A stretch of 6,574 bases of DNA, from positions 1 to 6,574 of the forward strand of contig CAMZED010000081.1 in the NCBI GenBank assembly GCA_947305675.1. Direction: 5' to 3'. A program made the translations under genes and the position numbers. The stretch's first letter is position 1. Every line of letters begins with the position of its first letter. Shown one piece after another: positions 1 through 5,327 of the stretch. A model generated the notes under the pieces. It was not told the origin of the DNA. It did not search any database and saw only the letters and a program-made list of their open reading frames with translations. This DNA is from an uncultured Clostridia bacterium (GTDB lineage Bacteria; Bacillota; Clostridia; Oscillospirales; CAG-382).

Positions 1-664
1 GACCGCGCCTTATGTTTTCGCCGAAAGCCTGCAAGCCGCCGACGATTATCTCCACACGCCCTTTTACGCTACTTTTATAAGGATACTGAGGCTTATCGCG
101 TTCCTCGCTTCGATCTTCGCGCCCGGTGTGCTTTGCGCTCTGCTCACCTATGAACATGCTTTTCTCCCGCAGGAGTTCTACGGATTCATCAATAAATCCC
201 GCGACGGGGTACCGGTCTCATTCTTCTTCGAGATCCTGACCGTGCTTCTGCTTTTCGAGCTTCTGCGCGAAGTCGGAGTCCGTATGCCGCGCCCGGTCGG
301 CGACGCTGTCGGAATTGTCGGGTCGATAATACTGGGCAACACGGCGGTCGACGCCGGGATCGTCAGTTCGGTCGGAGTTATAACCGTCGCGTTTGCGGCG
401 GTATGCGCGTTCATCACCCCGGCTTATATGTACGTCATAGTGCTTTTTCGGCTTTCGGTGCTGGTGCTTGCACAGATATTCGGGGTTTTCGGGATCGGGC
501 TTTCGGCGACCCTGCTTATAATTCTTTTCGCCGGAAGCAGCAGTTTCGGTGTTCCCTATCTTTTTCCGCTTTCCCCGCGCGATGCAAATGGGATGCAGGA
601 TTTTGTCTTTGCCTGGCCGCGAAAAACCCTTGGGCGCCGCGAAAGGCTGGGTAAAAAAAGATGA
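1..664 (+). CDS. GerA-family spore germination membrane protein, C-terminal part (5' end outside window)
   Basis: Reading from base 2 gives 220 residues ending at the TGA at 662-664; the start lies upstream of the window. Full GerAA/SpoVAF-type proteins are roughly 480 residues, so about half is missing. The visible part matches the family's membrane core: an N-terminal DDYL segment (14-17), a first membrane segment near 27-49, then FELLREVGVRMPRPVG (85-100) followed directly by the GIVGSIILGNTAVDAGIVS stretch (104-122). Further hydrophobic segments lie near 123-140, 142-163 and 165-180, and a basic tail begins after PLSP (189-192). Members sit in the inner spore membrane and act as germinant receptor or ion-channel subunits. 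GerAA-type receptor subunit and SpoVAF cannot be told apart from this half alone. The GTG at 128 is internal, because the family match continues upstream of it. The stop overlaps the next start by 4 bases, implying translational coupling. Confidence 0.9.
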   Translation, partial: TAPYVFAESLQAADDYLHTPFYATFIRILRLIAFLASIFAPGVLCALLTYEHAFLPQEFYGFINKSRDGVPVSFFFEILTVLLLFELLREVGVRMPRPVGDAVGIVGSIILGNTAVDAGIVSSVGVITVAFAAVCAFITPAYMYVIVLFRLSVLVLAQIFGVFGIGLSATLLIILFAGSSSFGVPYLFPLSPRDANGMQDFVFAWPRKTLGRRERLGKKR

Positions 665-1320
665 CCTTCGTTGCGGCTGTATCATTCCTTTCGGCGGTAA
701 CGGCGGCTTATTCGCTCGGCGGCAACGGCGTCCCGGCGGCAGCGGCGTTCGCTTTGGCGGCGATCCCGGCTTTGGGCGGAAAGAGCTCTTTGTTTATAAA
801 ATTAAAATATCCCTGCGTTGCTCTGTTTGCGGCTTCCTCGGCGCTTAAACTTTTTGCTTTGGGGATGCGCGCGCGTACCGAGCTCGGCATATTCGGCGCC
901 TGCGTGCTGTGCGCCGCCTGCGCCGCGGCGGCGGTATGGCTCGCCCTTTCGAAAAACGCCGCGTACTATTCCGCGACTCCGGCGTTTTTGGCTGTGACTT
1001 CGCTTGCCGTTCTCGCGGCGGCGATCTCGTTCGGCGACGCTTCGCCTTATCCGCTCAGCGGGAATATCGAACCGTTCGAAATAATTTCGGCGCTTCTGCT
1101 TTCGCTTTCGGCTTCGGCTTCGCTTGCCGTTTCGGCAAAAACGGGCCCGTCCGAGAGGGTAAAAGGCTGTTGTATCGCTTTTGCGGTGTTCGCGGTGTTC
1201 ATACTTTTTCCCGCCGCCGACGCGGAATACGGAATAGTAAGCGTTCCCGTATGTGTGATCCAGCTTGCGCTGGAGTTTAAATCACTCGCAGCGATAATAT
1301 TGCCCGAACCCGCCGAATAG
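661..1320 (+). CDS. unrecognised multi-pass membrane protein coupled to the GerA gene
   Basis: This codes for 219 residues, very rich in Ala, Leu, Ser and Val. About seven or eight hydrophobic segments can be seen, near residues 3-20, 24-40, 48-66, 74-95, 103-123, 137-157, 167-184 and 188-211. The ATG lies inside the preceding stop (ATGA, 661-664). No good ribosome-binding site stands before it, only AAAGG 14 bases upstream, so translation probably depends on ribosomes finishing the GerA gene. In standard gerA operons this place is held by GerAB, a permease-like subunit of about 365 residues with ten helices. This protein is much shorter and I see no GerAB motif. The following gene begins right after its stop, so it is not simply a frameshifted GerAB. 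It may be a partner of the GerA-family protein in the spore membrane, but that rests on position only. Function unknown. Confidence 0.8.
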   Translation: MTFVAAVSFLSAVTAAYSLGGNGVPAAAAFALAAIPALGGKSSLFIKLKYPCVALFAASSALKLFALGMRARTELGIFGACVLCAACAAAAVWLALSKNAAYYSATPAFLAVTSLAVLAAAISFGDASPYPLSGNIEPFEIISALLLSLSASASLAVSAKTGPSERVKGCCIAFAVFAVFILFPAADAEYGIVSVPVCVIQLALEFKSLAAIILPEPAE

Positions 1321-1340
1321 ATATATTTCGGGTGATGTTT

Positions 1341-1934
1341 ATGTTTTTTTCAAAAAAAGAGCGGCTGTCGATCGAGGAAACATGCGTTAAAAAAGATCTT
1401 GCCGCTTCCGACAACAAAGTGCTGGTGAAGATAAACCTGCGCGCGCCGGATATAAAGTGCGCTTCAAAAAAAGATCCGCTGCTTCGCCACGCAAAACCTT
1501 TTTATGATTCGCTGGTTTCAACTCTGCTCGCCTGCGCCGAAAACGAGATCTTTAAAGCGGCGACCGCTAAATTTTCCGCCGATCCGGACGCTCGGCCCGC
1601 CGCGGCGGTGATGAACTGGCGGATTACATATCTTTCGGATAAATACGCTTCGTTCATAACCGACATATCGGTATCCGACGGTGCAAACGCCGAATTCCGC
1701 CGCCGCACCCAGATATGGGATCGCGCGAGCGGACAGCGCGTAACTTTTTCTTTTCTGCCGGAAAAAGCCCGCCTTGCGGCGAAGCGGGCGCTTTATCCCG
1801 AAGGCAAGGCAAAAGATCCCGAAACGTTCGCCTTGCGCGAGGAAGGAATAGAGTTTTTTGCGCCGGACGGGGGAAGGGATCCCGGCACCGTGCTTACGTT
1901 CGAAACGCTTGGACTCGACCCGAAAGATTTTTGA
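1341..1934 (+). CDS. hypothetical soluble protein, weakly DUF3298/RsiV-like
   Basis: From the ATG at 1341 this codes for 197 residues. GTG 1332 and ATG 1335 are in-frame alternatives adding two or three residues. I prefer 1341 because GGTGAT (1332-1337), which can pair with the 3' end of 16S rRNA, stands just before it. There is no signal peptide, lipobox or membrane segment; after MFFSKKERLS the protein is charged and mixed, so it should be cytoplasmic. A middle stretch (YLSDKYASFITDISV, then GANAEFRRRTQIWDRASG) is reminiscent of the conserved core of DUF3298/RsiV-type domains, where a YxS...FTxG...R...FD..TG pattern recurs. This is a faint likeness, not a firm match. It follows the membrane gene by about 20 bases with no terminator, so it is probably the third gene of the GerA-family operon, in the place of GerAC, but it lacks GerAC's lipoprotein signal and length (about 350-400). 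Confidence 0.75.
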   Translation: MFFSKKERLSIEETCVKKDLAASDNKVLVKINLRAPDIKCASKKDPLLRHAKPFYDSLVSTLLACAENEIFKAATAKFSADPDARPAAAVMNWRITYLSDKYASFITDISVSDGANAEFRRRTQIWDRASGQRVTFSFLPEKARLAAKRALYPEGKAKDPETFALREEGIEFFAPDGGRDPGTVLTFETLGLDPKDF

Positions 1935-1942
1935 AAAACCGC

Positions 1943-1970
1943 TTTACTTTTTGTTCCGATCTGATATAAT
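1943..1970 (+). promoter_or_regulatory. sigma-A-type extended -10 promoter for the oxidoreductase gene
   Basis: A perfect TATAAT stands at 1965-1970, preceded by TG one base away (TGATATAAT, 1962-1970), which makes it an extended -10. A partial -35, TTTACT (4 of 6 to TTGACA), lies at 1943-1948 with a 16-base spacer. Transcription would begin near 1977, giving a leader of about 100 bases before the ATG at 2076. The promoter starts 9 bases past the preceding stop codon and separates the oxidoreductase from the germination cluster. Confidence 0.75.
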
Positions 1971-1977
1971 ATGTGTG

Positions 1978-2050
1978 AACGGCGGCAACGGCAAACCGTT
2001 CGAAAAGCGGATTGCTCCGGATTTTCCCGGATCGCCCGCGGCCGTCCGTT
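1978..2050 (+). other. candidate structured mRNA leader (three-way-junction-like)
   Basis: Just after the predicted start of transcription, AACGGCGGC (1978-1986) can pair with GCCGTCCGTT (2041-2050), giving nine pairs with one bulged T at 2045. Inside it, AACGG (1987-1991) pairs with CCGTT (1996-2000) over a CAAA loop. CCGG (2017-2020) pairs with CCGG (2027-2030), optionally extended by GCG-AT/AT-CGC (2007-2012 with 2031-2035). The 5' strand has a competing partner: GAACGG (1977-1982) can instead pair with CCGTTC (1996-2001), so two folds exclude each other. AAGGAG follows at 2063-2068, outside the outer stem. I do not recognise a known riboswitch class. GC-rich DNA folds easily by chance, so this is a candidate only. 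Confidence 0.35.
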
Positions 2051-2075
2051 ACTGACATTTTAAAGGAGTCGGACC

Positions 2076-3131
2076 ATGGAACAGATAAGAATAGCAATAC
2101 TCGGCCAGGGAAGAAGCGGCAGAGATATACACGGGCTTCACCTTAAAAAGGACACCGAACGTTTTAAAGTCGTCGCGGTGGTCGATCAGATGGATATCCG
2201 CCGTGAACGCGCACGCACCGAATACGGCTGCGACGTTTATTCCGATTATCACGAAATACTCGACAGAAAAGACATCGACCTTGTCGTGAATTCTTTTCCC
2301 AGCCATTTTCACTATCCCGTAACAAAGGATCTGCTCGAGCACGGGTTCAACGTGCTTTGCGAAAAACCTTTTGTCCCCACCGTGGAAGAATACGATATCC
2401 TCGTTTCCATCGCCCGCGAAAAAGGGCTTAAACTGCTTGTTTTTCAGCAGAGCAGGTTCGCTCACTATTTTCAAAAAGTCAAAGAGGTCATCGCTTCGGG
2501 CGAACTCGGCAGGATTGTTCATATCGGCATCCAGTTCAACGGGTTCGCGCGGCGCTGGGATTGGCAATGCTGTCTTGAATACAACGGCGGCAACCTGGCG
2601 AACACCGGGCCTCATCCGCTCGATCAGGCACTCAATCTGCTTGATTATTACGACGGGATGCCTCAGGTATTCTGCCATATGGATCGCTGCAACACCTTCG
2701 GCGACGCCGAAGACTATGTAAAACTCATCCTTAAAGCGCCCGACAGACCTATAATCGACCTCGACATTTCCTCCTGCGACGCTTATCCCTGCTATACTTA
2801 CAAAGTGGAAGGGACCCGCGGAACCTTAAAAGGCACCATGGCGCACATCGATTGGAAGTTTTTCAAAGCCGAAGAGGCGCCTGAACAGCATCTTATCCGC
2901 GAGACGCTCACGATGGGCGAGGAAAAACTGCCGGCATATTGTTCGGAAACGCTCAAATGGTACGAAAAATCCTGGGACGGCGATCCCCAGGCGCCTTTCA
3001 TCGCCGCGGTACAAACCTATTACGATCAGATTTATCTTCTTTTCACCGAGGGCAGGGAACACGATATAAAACTCAATCAGGTCCGCCAGCAGCTCGCCAT
3101 TATCCGCGAAGCGCACCGGCAGAATTTCTGA
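2076..3131 (+). CDS. Gfo/Idh/MocA-family NAD(P)-dependent oxidoreductase
   Basis: This codes for 351 residues, a normal length for the family. The start is secure: AAGGAG at 2063-2068 lies 7 bases before the ATG. An N-terminal Rossmann fold opens with beta strand IRIAILGQGRSG (GxGxxG-type, residues 4-15), followed by VVAVVD at 32-37. The family's EKP motif is at 96-98, with Lys97 the usual active-site lysine. The C-terminal alpha/beta domain has GGNLANTGPHPLDQALNLL (171-189), the counterpart of GGGxxxDxGxHxxD; His180 is the likely catalytic histidine, and Thr177 and Pro179 replace the commoner Asp and Ile. These enzymes oxidise or reduce hydroxyl/keto groups of sugars, inositols or related compounds in the cytoplasm. 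The substrate cannot be read from the sequence, and no sugar transporter or kinase lies nearby. The gene has its own promoter, leader and terminator, so it is a single-gene unit. Confidence 0.92.
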   Translation: MEQIRIAILGQGRSGRDIHGLHLKKDTERFKVVAVVDQMDIRRERARTEYGCDVYSDYHEILDRKDIDLVVNSFPSHFHYPVTKDLLEHGFNVLCEKPFVPTVEEYDILVSIAREKGLKLLVFQQSRFAHYFQKVKEVIASGELGRIVHIGIQFNGFARRWDWQCCLEYNGGNLANTGPHPLDQALNLLDYYDGMPQVFCHMDRCNTFGDAEDYVKLILKAPDRPIIDLDISSCDAYPCYTYKVEGTRGTLKGTMAHIDWKFFKAEEAPEQHLIRETLTMGEEKLPAYCSETLKWYEKSWDGDPQAPFIAAVQTYYDQIYLLFTEGREHDIKLNQVRQQLAIIREAHRQNF

Positions 3132-3149
3132 TAACGATAATCTTTTCAA

Positions 3150-3190
3150 ACGCCGGGCGCGCCAGCCGCGCCCGGCGTGATTTTATGTCG
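3150..3190 (+). terminator. rho-independent terminator after the oxidoreductase gene
   Basis: ACGCCGGGCGCG (3150-3161) pairs perfectly with CGCGCCCGGCGT (3167-3178), a 12-bp stem with a 5-base loop. It is followed by GA, TTTT and a further broken T-rich run. It lies 19 bases past the stop codon. The T tract is slightly interrupted but the stem is very strong. Confidence 0.85.
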
Positions 3191-3213
3191 TTTTTGCCGT
3201 GTTTTTTCCGTGA

Positions 3214-3230
3214 CGTTTTTTATAAAAACG
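3214..3230. promoter_or_regulatory. perfect 17-bp palindrome, candidate operator
   Basis: CGTTTTT (3214-3220), TAT, then AAAAACG (3224-3230) form a perfect 7+3+7 inverted repeat. It overlaps the -35 region of the predicted promoter for the ATPase gene, where a repressor or activator dimer could bind. As RNA it would be a weak A/U hairpin, and it lies upstream of the expected transcription start, so a DNA-binding role is likelier. No cognate regulator is identified. Confidence 0.4.
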
Positions 3231-3248
3231 CATAAACTGTAATATAAT
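3219..3248 (+). promoter_or_regulatory. predicted promoter for the P-loop ATPase gene
   Basis: A perfect TATAAT (3243-3248) has a weak -35, TTTATA (3219-3224, 4 of 6), 18 bases upstream. Transcription would start near 3255, leaving a very short leader. CGGAGGA (3257-3263) provides a good ribosome-binding site 8 bases before the ATG at 3271. An alternative reading is a mother-cell sigma-E-like -10, CATAAACT (3231-3238, one mismatch to CATACAHT), but no convincing -35 partner is visible. Confidence 0.55.
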
Positions 3249-3270
3249 AACGATCACGGAGGAACTGGCC

Positions 3271-4308
3271 ATGGAATTTTTTGCCGGAGCAAACACCAAA
3301 AACGGTTTTTATTCGATTTTCGAAGAGGTTTTTTCCGACAGCGAAAGGCTGTATATAATAAAAGGATCCTGCGGCTGCGGGAAATCGACTTTAATGAAGA
3401 AGATCGCTCTGCGCGCCGAAGAACTCGGGCTTGCGGCGGAACGTATCTTTTGTTCCGGAGACCCCGATTCGCTCGACGGAGTGATCATACCCGAGAGAGG
3501 CGTCGCTTTTTGCGACGGGACCGCGCCGCACGTTATGGAGGTAAAATACCCTTGCGTGCGCGAAAGCATCTGGAACCTCGGTGCTTTTCACAATGCCGAA
3601 GTGCTCCTGCCGCACAGAAGCGAGATAATCGGGCTGACCGACAAAAAATCAGCGCATTACGCGGCGGCGTACCGCGCTCTGGCTGCCGCGGGAAAACTGC
3701 GTTCCTGCGCGGATTCGCTCGTTTATGAGTCGCTCGACCTTCAGGCGATAAATCGTTTTGCCGAAAAAACCGTAAAAAAGGCGGGCGGCGGCGACGGAAA
3801 AGTCCGGCGTCTGTTCGCCTCGGCTTTTACGAAAAACGGGTTAAAGGTCCTTCCCGCGTTCGGTAAAGCTGACACCCTCGTCAGTATCAAGGGTCCGGGC
3901 GCCGCTCCGGACGTTTTTCTGCGCTGTGCGGCGCAAGCCGCGGCTGACGGCGGGCAGGGCTGCTTTTTATCGCTTTCGGCGACCGACGCCGAAAGGATCG
4001 ATTCGGTTTATTTTCCGGGCAGCGGAACGCTTTTCACCTCGCTTAAAAATCCGCCCTGTGCCGGATACAACCGCGAAAAGATCGTCAACCTTACGCGGTT
4101 TGCCGATAAAGAGATCTGTTCCGGCGTGAAAAACCGGGTAAGGCTGCTTAAAAAAGCCGTCGACGCCGCCGAACAGCAGGCTATGGCGGAACTCGGATAC
4201 GCGGCGGACGCACACCGCCGACTTGAAAAGATATATATTTCCGGGACCGACTTTGACGCGCTTGACGATTACTCTGAAAGACTTATCGGTTCTATCGGTT
4301 TGGCATAG
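3271..4308 (+). CDS. P-loop ATPase of the PRK06851-type, two-domain with degenerate second site
   Basis: This codes for 345 residues, starting at an ATG 8 bases after GGAGG. Walker A is GSCGCGKST (32-40), with Lys38 and Ser39 intact. It is followed by CSGDPDSLDGVIIP (61-74) and a Walker-B-like GVAFCDGTAPH (77-87). This combination, with a KYPC.....NLG segment (92-104), is what I know from the uncharacterised PRK06851 family of Clostridia and Bacilli. The protein is an internal duplication. LFASAFTKNG (181-190) opens a second half in which IKG (206-208) aligns with IKG (30-32), and D239, D244 and P249 align with D64, D69 and P74. The second P-loop is ruined: the residues opposite Lys38-Ser39-Thr40 are Asp-Val-Phe (214-216). 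One working and one dead nucleotide site are therefore expected. It is cytoplasmic with no membrane segment. The cellular role is unknown. The next gene follows after 52 bases with no terminator, so they are probably co-transcribed. Confidence 0.85.
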   Translation: MEFFAGANTKNGFYSIFEEVFSDSERLYIIKGSCGCGKSTLMKKIALRAEELGLAAERIFCSGDPDSLDGVIIPERGVAFCDGTAPHVMEVKYPCVRESIWNLGAFHNAEVLLPHRSEIIGLTDKKSAHYAAAYRALAAAGKLRSCADSLVYESLDLQAINRFAEKTVKKAGGGDGKVRRLFASAFTKNGLKVLPAFGKADTLVSIKGPGAAPDVFLRCAAQAAADGGQGCFLSLSATDAERIDSVYFPGSGTLFTSLKNPPCAGYNREKIVNLTRFADKEICSGVKNRVRLLKKAVDAAEQQAMAELGYAADAHRRLEKIYISGTDFDALDDYSERLIGSIGLA

Positions 4309-4328
4309 TTTTTCAACAGAGTTCATAT

Positions 4329-4358
4329 ATATCGTAACGGAAGGGAAGGTTACGGTAT
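4329..4358 (+). promoter_or_regulatory. hairpin with a purine-rich, ribosome-binding-like loop before the small membrane protein gene
   Basis: ATATCGTAAC (4329-4338) can pair with GTTACGGTAT (4349-4358), ten pairs including one G-U in RNA. The loop is GGAAGGGAAG (4339-4348), the only Shine-Dalgarno-like stretch before the ATG at 4361. The stem ends 2 bases before that start codon. It could present or block the ribosome-binding bases and so adjust how much membrane protein is made relative to the ATPase. The spacing from loop to ATG is longer than usual unless the stem brings them together. Confidence 0.4.
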
Positions 4359-4360
4359 TT

Positions 4361-4810
4361 ATGGAAGAATTCAACAAAAAGACGAGACGTGCGGCGGAGG
4401 GCTTTTTCCTGCCGTCGGCCGTCTGCGGCGTCTGCGGCACTTTGATAACATTTTTGCTTGCGCTTATCTTTTCCGCGGCAGCGGTGAGATCTGCCGATCC
4501 GTCGGCAATGCTTACGCCTTTATCGCTCGCCGCGATCGCACTCGGCGCTTTTGCGGCTTCTTTCGCCGCGGCGCACCGCGCAAAAGACAATATTTTTCCG
4601 GCGGCGGCGGTAAGCGCTTTGCCGACTCTTTTAATAACCCTTGGAGCAACGCTTATATCTCCGCGCGGGGACGGGATCGTGCCGGTTTTGTTCAATGTCG
4701 GAACTCTTGCCGCGGCGACGGCTGCCGGAGCGCTTTCGGCGCGATCGCTCAAACGTAAAAAGACGCCCGCCGCCGTAAGATCCGCCGCCGGACGCACGAG
4801 ACGGAAATAA
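4361..4810 (+). CDS. TIGR04086-like small membrane protein
   Basis: This codes for 149 residues. I chose ATG 4361 because everything upstream in this frame overlaps the end of the ATPase gene and reads unlike protein, while MEEFNKKTRR is a natural charged cytoplasmic start. Four hydrophobic helices are visible near residues 15-42, 52-72, 79-99 and 106-127, and a strongly basic tail (KRKK at 131-134, GRTRRK at the end) should stay in the cytoplasm. The pattern of four short helices, with a small-residue second helix ending in a charged turn (AAHRAKDN, 70-77), resembles the TIGR04086/YrzE-like membrane family of Firmicutes. The match is by general shape, not a signature motif. The function of that family is unknown to me. 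It probably shares a transcript with the upstream ATPase, and no terminator is visible after it, only the next gene's promoter. Confidence 0.75.
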   Translation: MEEFNKKTRRAAEGFFLPSAVCGVCGTLITFLLALIFSAAAVRSADPSAMLTPLSLAAIALGAFAASFAAAHRAKDNIFPAAAVSALPTLLITLGATLISPRGDGIVPVLFNVGTLAAATAAGALSARSLKRKKTPAAVRSAAGRTRRK

Positions 4811-4814
4811 ACAC

Positions 4815-4843
4815 TTGCTTTTCATTCTTTTTTATGTTATTAT
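4815..4843 (+). promoter_or_regulatory. sigma-A-type promoter of the DtxR-like regulator
   Basis: TTGCTT (4815-4820) and TATTAT (4838-4843) are separated by 17 bases, and TG at 4835-4836 makes the -10 extended (TGTTATTAT). A second -10-like TATACT is at 4843-4848 but would have too long a spacer. Transcription should begin near 4850, with GGGAG (4861-4865) as ribosome-binding site 8 bases before the ATG. Confidence 0.65.
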
Positions 4844-4856
4844 ATACTCAGTAACA
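4835..4856. promoter_or_regulatory. imperfect inverted repeat over the regulator's promoter, candidate autoregulatory operator
   Basis: TGTTA (4835-4839) and TAACA (4852-4856) form arms around a 12-base centre. The repeat covers the whole -10 element and the expected transcription start. DtxR/MntR-type proteins bind as dimers to inverted repeats of about this size and many repress their own genes, so binding here would block transcription. The arms do not match the classic DtxR (TTAGGTTAG-type) consensus, so this is positional inference. Confidence 0.3.
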
Positions 4857-4873
4857 AAAAGGGAGTGTAAAAA

Positions 4874-5233
4874 ATGCGTCTGCAGGAATCGGGAGAAATG
4901 TATCTTGAATCGATACTTGTACTGTCACAGCGTATCGGCAACGTCCGCGCGATAGATATCTGCGAATACCGCGGCGTTTCAAAGCCCAGCGTTTCGAGGG
5001 CTGTCGGTCTGCTCAAAGAGGGTGGATATATAAACGTTTCAAACGACGGTCGGCTCACTCTTACCGAGGAAGGGAAGCGCGTTGCCGAAAAGATCTACGA
5101 GCGCCACACCGTGCTTACCGAATATCTCGTCAGCATCGGCGTTAACATCGAAGTCGCCGCCGAGGATGCCTGCCGTATCGAACATATCATAAGCGACGAA
5201 TCGTTCTCCGCAATCAAATCGCTTATTCATTAA
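4874..5233 (+). CDS. DtxR/MntR-family metal-dependent transcriptional regulator (short form)
   Basis: This codes for 119 residues from the ATG after GGGAG. A winged helix-turn-helix spans about 8-70: EMYLESIL (8-15), the recognition region SKPSVSRAVGLLKEGGYI (36-53) and the wing with LTLTEEGKRVAEKIYERH (61-78). The dimerisation/metal domain ends in EDACRIEHIISDE (97-109). Likely metal ligands are Met9, Cys100, Glu103 and His104, matching DtxR's primary site (Met10, Cys102, Glu105, His106) rather than MntR's, which has Asp8 in the first position; His78 matches the ancillary histidine. This suggests iron-type sensing, though manganese cannot be excluded. The protein is shorter than MntR (about 142) and lacks the SH3-like third domain of DtxR (226). 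With metal bound it would repress metal-uptake genes as a dimer. No feoAB, mntH or other transporter lies in the window, so its targets are elsewhere, perhaps including itself. Confidence 0.92.
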   Translation: MRLQESGEMYLESILVLSQRIGNVRAIDICEYRGVSKPSVSRAVGLLKEGGYINVSNDGRLTLTEEGKRVAEKIYERHTVLTEYLVSIGVNIEVAAEDACRIEHIISDESFSAIKSLIH

Positions 5234-5257
5234 AAACTTAAAAAATTTCAGCGATCC

Positions 5258-5288
5258 AAAGCCGTCGAACGACGGCTTTTCTTATTGT
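5258..5288 (+). terminator. rho-independent terminator after the DtxR-like gene
   Basis: AAAGCCGTC (5258-5266) and GACGGCTTT (5271-5279) form a perfect 9-bp stem with a GAAC tetraloop, followed by TCTTATTGT. It lies 24 bases past the TAA and separates the regulator from spoIVB. Confidence 0.88.
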
Positions 5289-5327
5289 CTATTCAAAATC
5301 AGACAAAAAATCCTAAGTTTTTTCCTT

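Noticed and set aside
218..685. 155-codon open frame on the minus strand inside the GerA-family gene
   Set aside because: It is opposite a strongly conserved family core, and its product is charged low-complexity sequence with no family likeness.
998..1131. 14-base direct repeat CTTCGCTTGCCGTT (998-1011 and 1118-1131) and nearby TTCGGC-rich tract
   Set aside because: Both copies encode Ser-Leu-Ala-Val within membrane helices of an Ala/Ser/Leu-rich protein; codon bias in low-complexity helices explains it.
909..1280. 123-codon plus-strand frame inside the membrane protein gene
   Set aside because: It is an Arg/Gly/Phe-rich out-of-frame reading; the overlapping frame gives clean membrane helices and is coupled to the upstream gene.
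2049..2678. 209-codon open frame on the minus strand inside the oxidoreductase gene
   Set aside because: It lies wholly opposite a convincing Gfo/Idh/MocA gene, has no recognisable domain, and such frames are expected from codon bias on the coding strand.
4223..4360. 46-residue upstream extension of the small membrane protein
   Set aside because: It would overlap the end of the ATPase gene by 86 bases and reads through the hairpin; ATG 4361 gives a natural N-terminus and family-like length.
3967..4797. 276-codon open frame on the minus strand spanning the ATPase and small membrane protein genes
   Set aside because: It straddles two better-supported plus-strand genes and their regulatory gap. 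Its product is an Ala/Arg/Lys-rich string with no domain, consistent with a GC-rich shadow.
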